Of a DNA stretch of 6,911 nucleotides, positions 6,336 through 6,911 are shown in pieces. The stretch is taken from NCBI GenBank assembly GCA_903873355.1, contig CAIQOG010000526.1:1-6911 (forward strand), read 5' to 3'. A program made the translations under genes and the position numbers. The notes under the pieces are model-generated. The model worked only from the letters and a program-made list of their open reading frames with translations. It made no database searches and had not been told where the DNA came from. The stretch is from an uncultured Bacteroidales bacterium. Lineage in GTDB: Bacteria > Bacteroidota > Bacteroidia > Bacteroidales > Paludibacteraceae. The stretch's first letter is position 1; each line of letters starts with the position of its first letter.

Positions 6336-6911
6336 ATGATTATGAATTCAATTCAAGACTTAAACCGCGCTGCCGACAACATTCGTATTTTGGCTGCATC
6401 GGCTGTTGAAAAAGCACGTTCAGGCCATCCGGGAGGTGCAATGGGTGGTGCTGATTTTATAAATGTACTATATTCAGAGTTTCTGGAATATGACCCACAA
6501 AACCCAAAATGGGAAGGTCGTGACCGTATGTTCCTCGATCCTGGACACATGTCGCCCATGTTGTATTCTGTTCTGGCATGCACAGGCAAATATACAATGG
6601 AAGAACTGGCACAATTCCGTCAATGGGGAAGCCCGACTCCGGGTCACCCAGAAGTTGATATTATGCGTGGTGTTGAAAACACGTCAGGCCCACTCGGACA
6701 AGGACATACATATGCTGTAGGTGCTGCTATTGCTGCAAAATTCCTAAAAGCACGTTTTGGTGATGTTATGAGCCAAACTATCTATACATTTATTTCAGAC
6801 GGTGGAGTTCAGGAAGAAATTTCTCAGGGAGCAGGTCGTTTGGCAGGACATTTAGGATTGGATAACCTGATAATGTTCTACGATTCGAATGATATTCAGC
6901 TTTCTACAGAG
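6336..6911 (+). CDS. tkt: Transketolase, N-terminal part (runs off window end)
   Basis: 192 residues are visible and the frame is still open at the last base. Transketolase moves two-carbon ketol units between sugar phosphates in the non-oxidative pentose phosphate pathway, using thiamine diphosphate and a divalent metal, in the cytosol. Visible signatures are KARSGHPGGAMGGAD (26-40, H31), DPGHMSPMLYS (68-78, H71), TPGHPEVD (101-108, H104), GPLGQG (118-123) and the cofactor motif SDGGVQEEISQ (154-164). Likely metal ligands D155 and N185 are present, and E160 is kept. The first Gly of the usual GDG is Ser here. The start could be 6336 or the ATG two codons later (6342). An A/T-rich 51-base gap precedes it. 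Its codons look more GC-rich and regular than its neighbours', as in highly expressed genes. A whole enzyme is about 660-680 residues, so over two-thirds lies outside. Confidence 0.96.
   Translation, partial: MIMNSIQDLNRAADNIRILAASAVEKARSGHPGGAMGGADFINVLYSEFLEYDPQNPKWEGRDRMFLDPGHMSPMLYSVLACTGKYTMEELAQFRQWGSPTPGHPEVDIMRGVENTSGPLGQGHTYAVGAAIAAKFLKARFGDVMSQTIYTFISDGGVQEEISQGAGRLAGHLGLDNLIMFYDSNDIQLSTE

Noticed and set aside
6463..6720. Open frame of 85 codons on the + strand within the transketolase
   Set aside because: It is out of frame with an unambiguous transketolase coding sequence that continues to the window end.

Overview
The window is AT-rich, and its genes are tightly packed and all on the + strand. 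It looks like a chromosomal segment from a Bacteroidota member, probably a Bacteroidales-like lineage. Four things point that way: a type IX secretion (T9SS) C-terminal sorting domain, several small families known to me almost only from Bacteroidota (DUF4199, DUF6452/DUF6048-type proteins, a DUF7935-like protein), the absence of Shine-Dalgarno sequences before the genes, and a TAnnTTTG-type -7 promoter element. Family assignments come from recalled sequence patterns, not from a search.

Left part (1-2126): the 3' end of a large secreted or surface protein that carries a T9SS sorting domain. Eleven bases later comes a small Ser/Thr/Gly/Asn-rich exported protein. Its C-terminus (Pro-rich linker, a single Cys, a PLGNG motif, a hydrophobic helix and a basic tail) looks like an exosortase-type tripartite sorting signal. 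A strong 15-bp hairpin closes this unit, and a second perfect hairpin follows it.

Middle (2296-5067): an exact -7 promoter match precedes a compact run of genes. These are a four-helix DUF4199 membrane protein, a GT2 (DPM1/GtrB-like) polyprenyl-phosphate glycosyltransferase, the fluoride channel CrcB, a DUF190 (PII-like) protein one base after crcB, and a single-pass membrane-anchored protein of unknown function. The spacing suggests one operon joining envelope glycosylation to fluoride efflux.

Right part (5081-6911): a small lipoprotein (DUF6452-like) overlaps out of frame with an outer-membrane beta-barrel-like protein (DUF6048-like), so the two are probably translationally coupled. The N-terminal 192 residues of a transketolase follow. 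It keeps its thiamine-diphosphate ligands but has SDG in place of the usual GDG motif, and it runs off the window end.

Most of the window is ordinary core genome. The least explained items are the putative sorting signal on the 1479-2126 product, sitting next to a T9SS substrate, and the coupled lipoprotein/barrel pair. I see no CRISPR array, rRNA, tRNA, insertion sequence or defence system.
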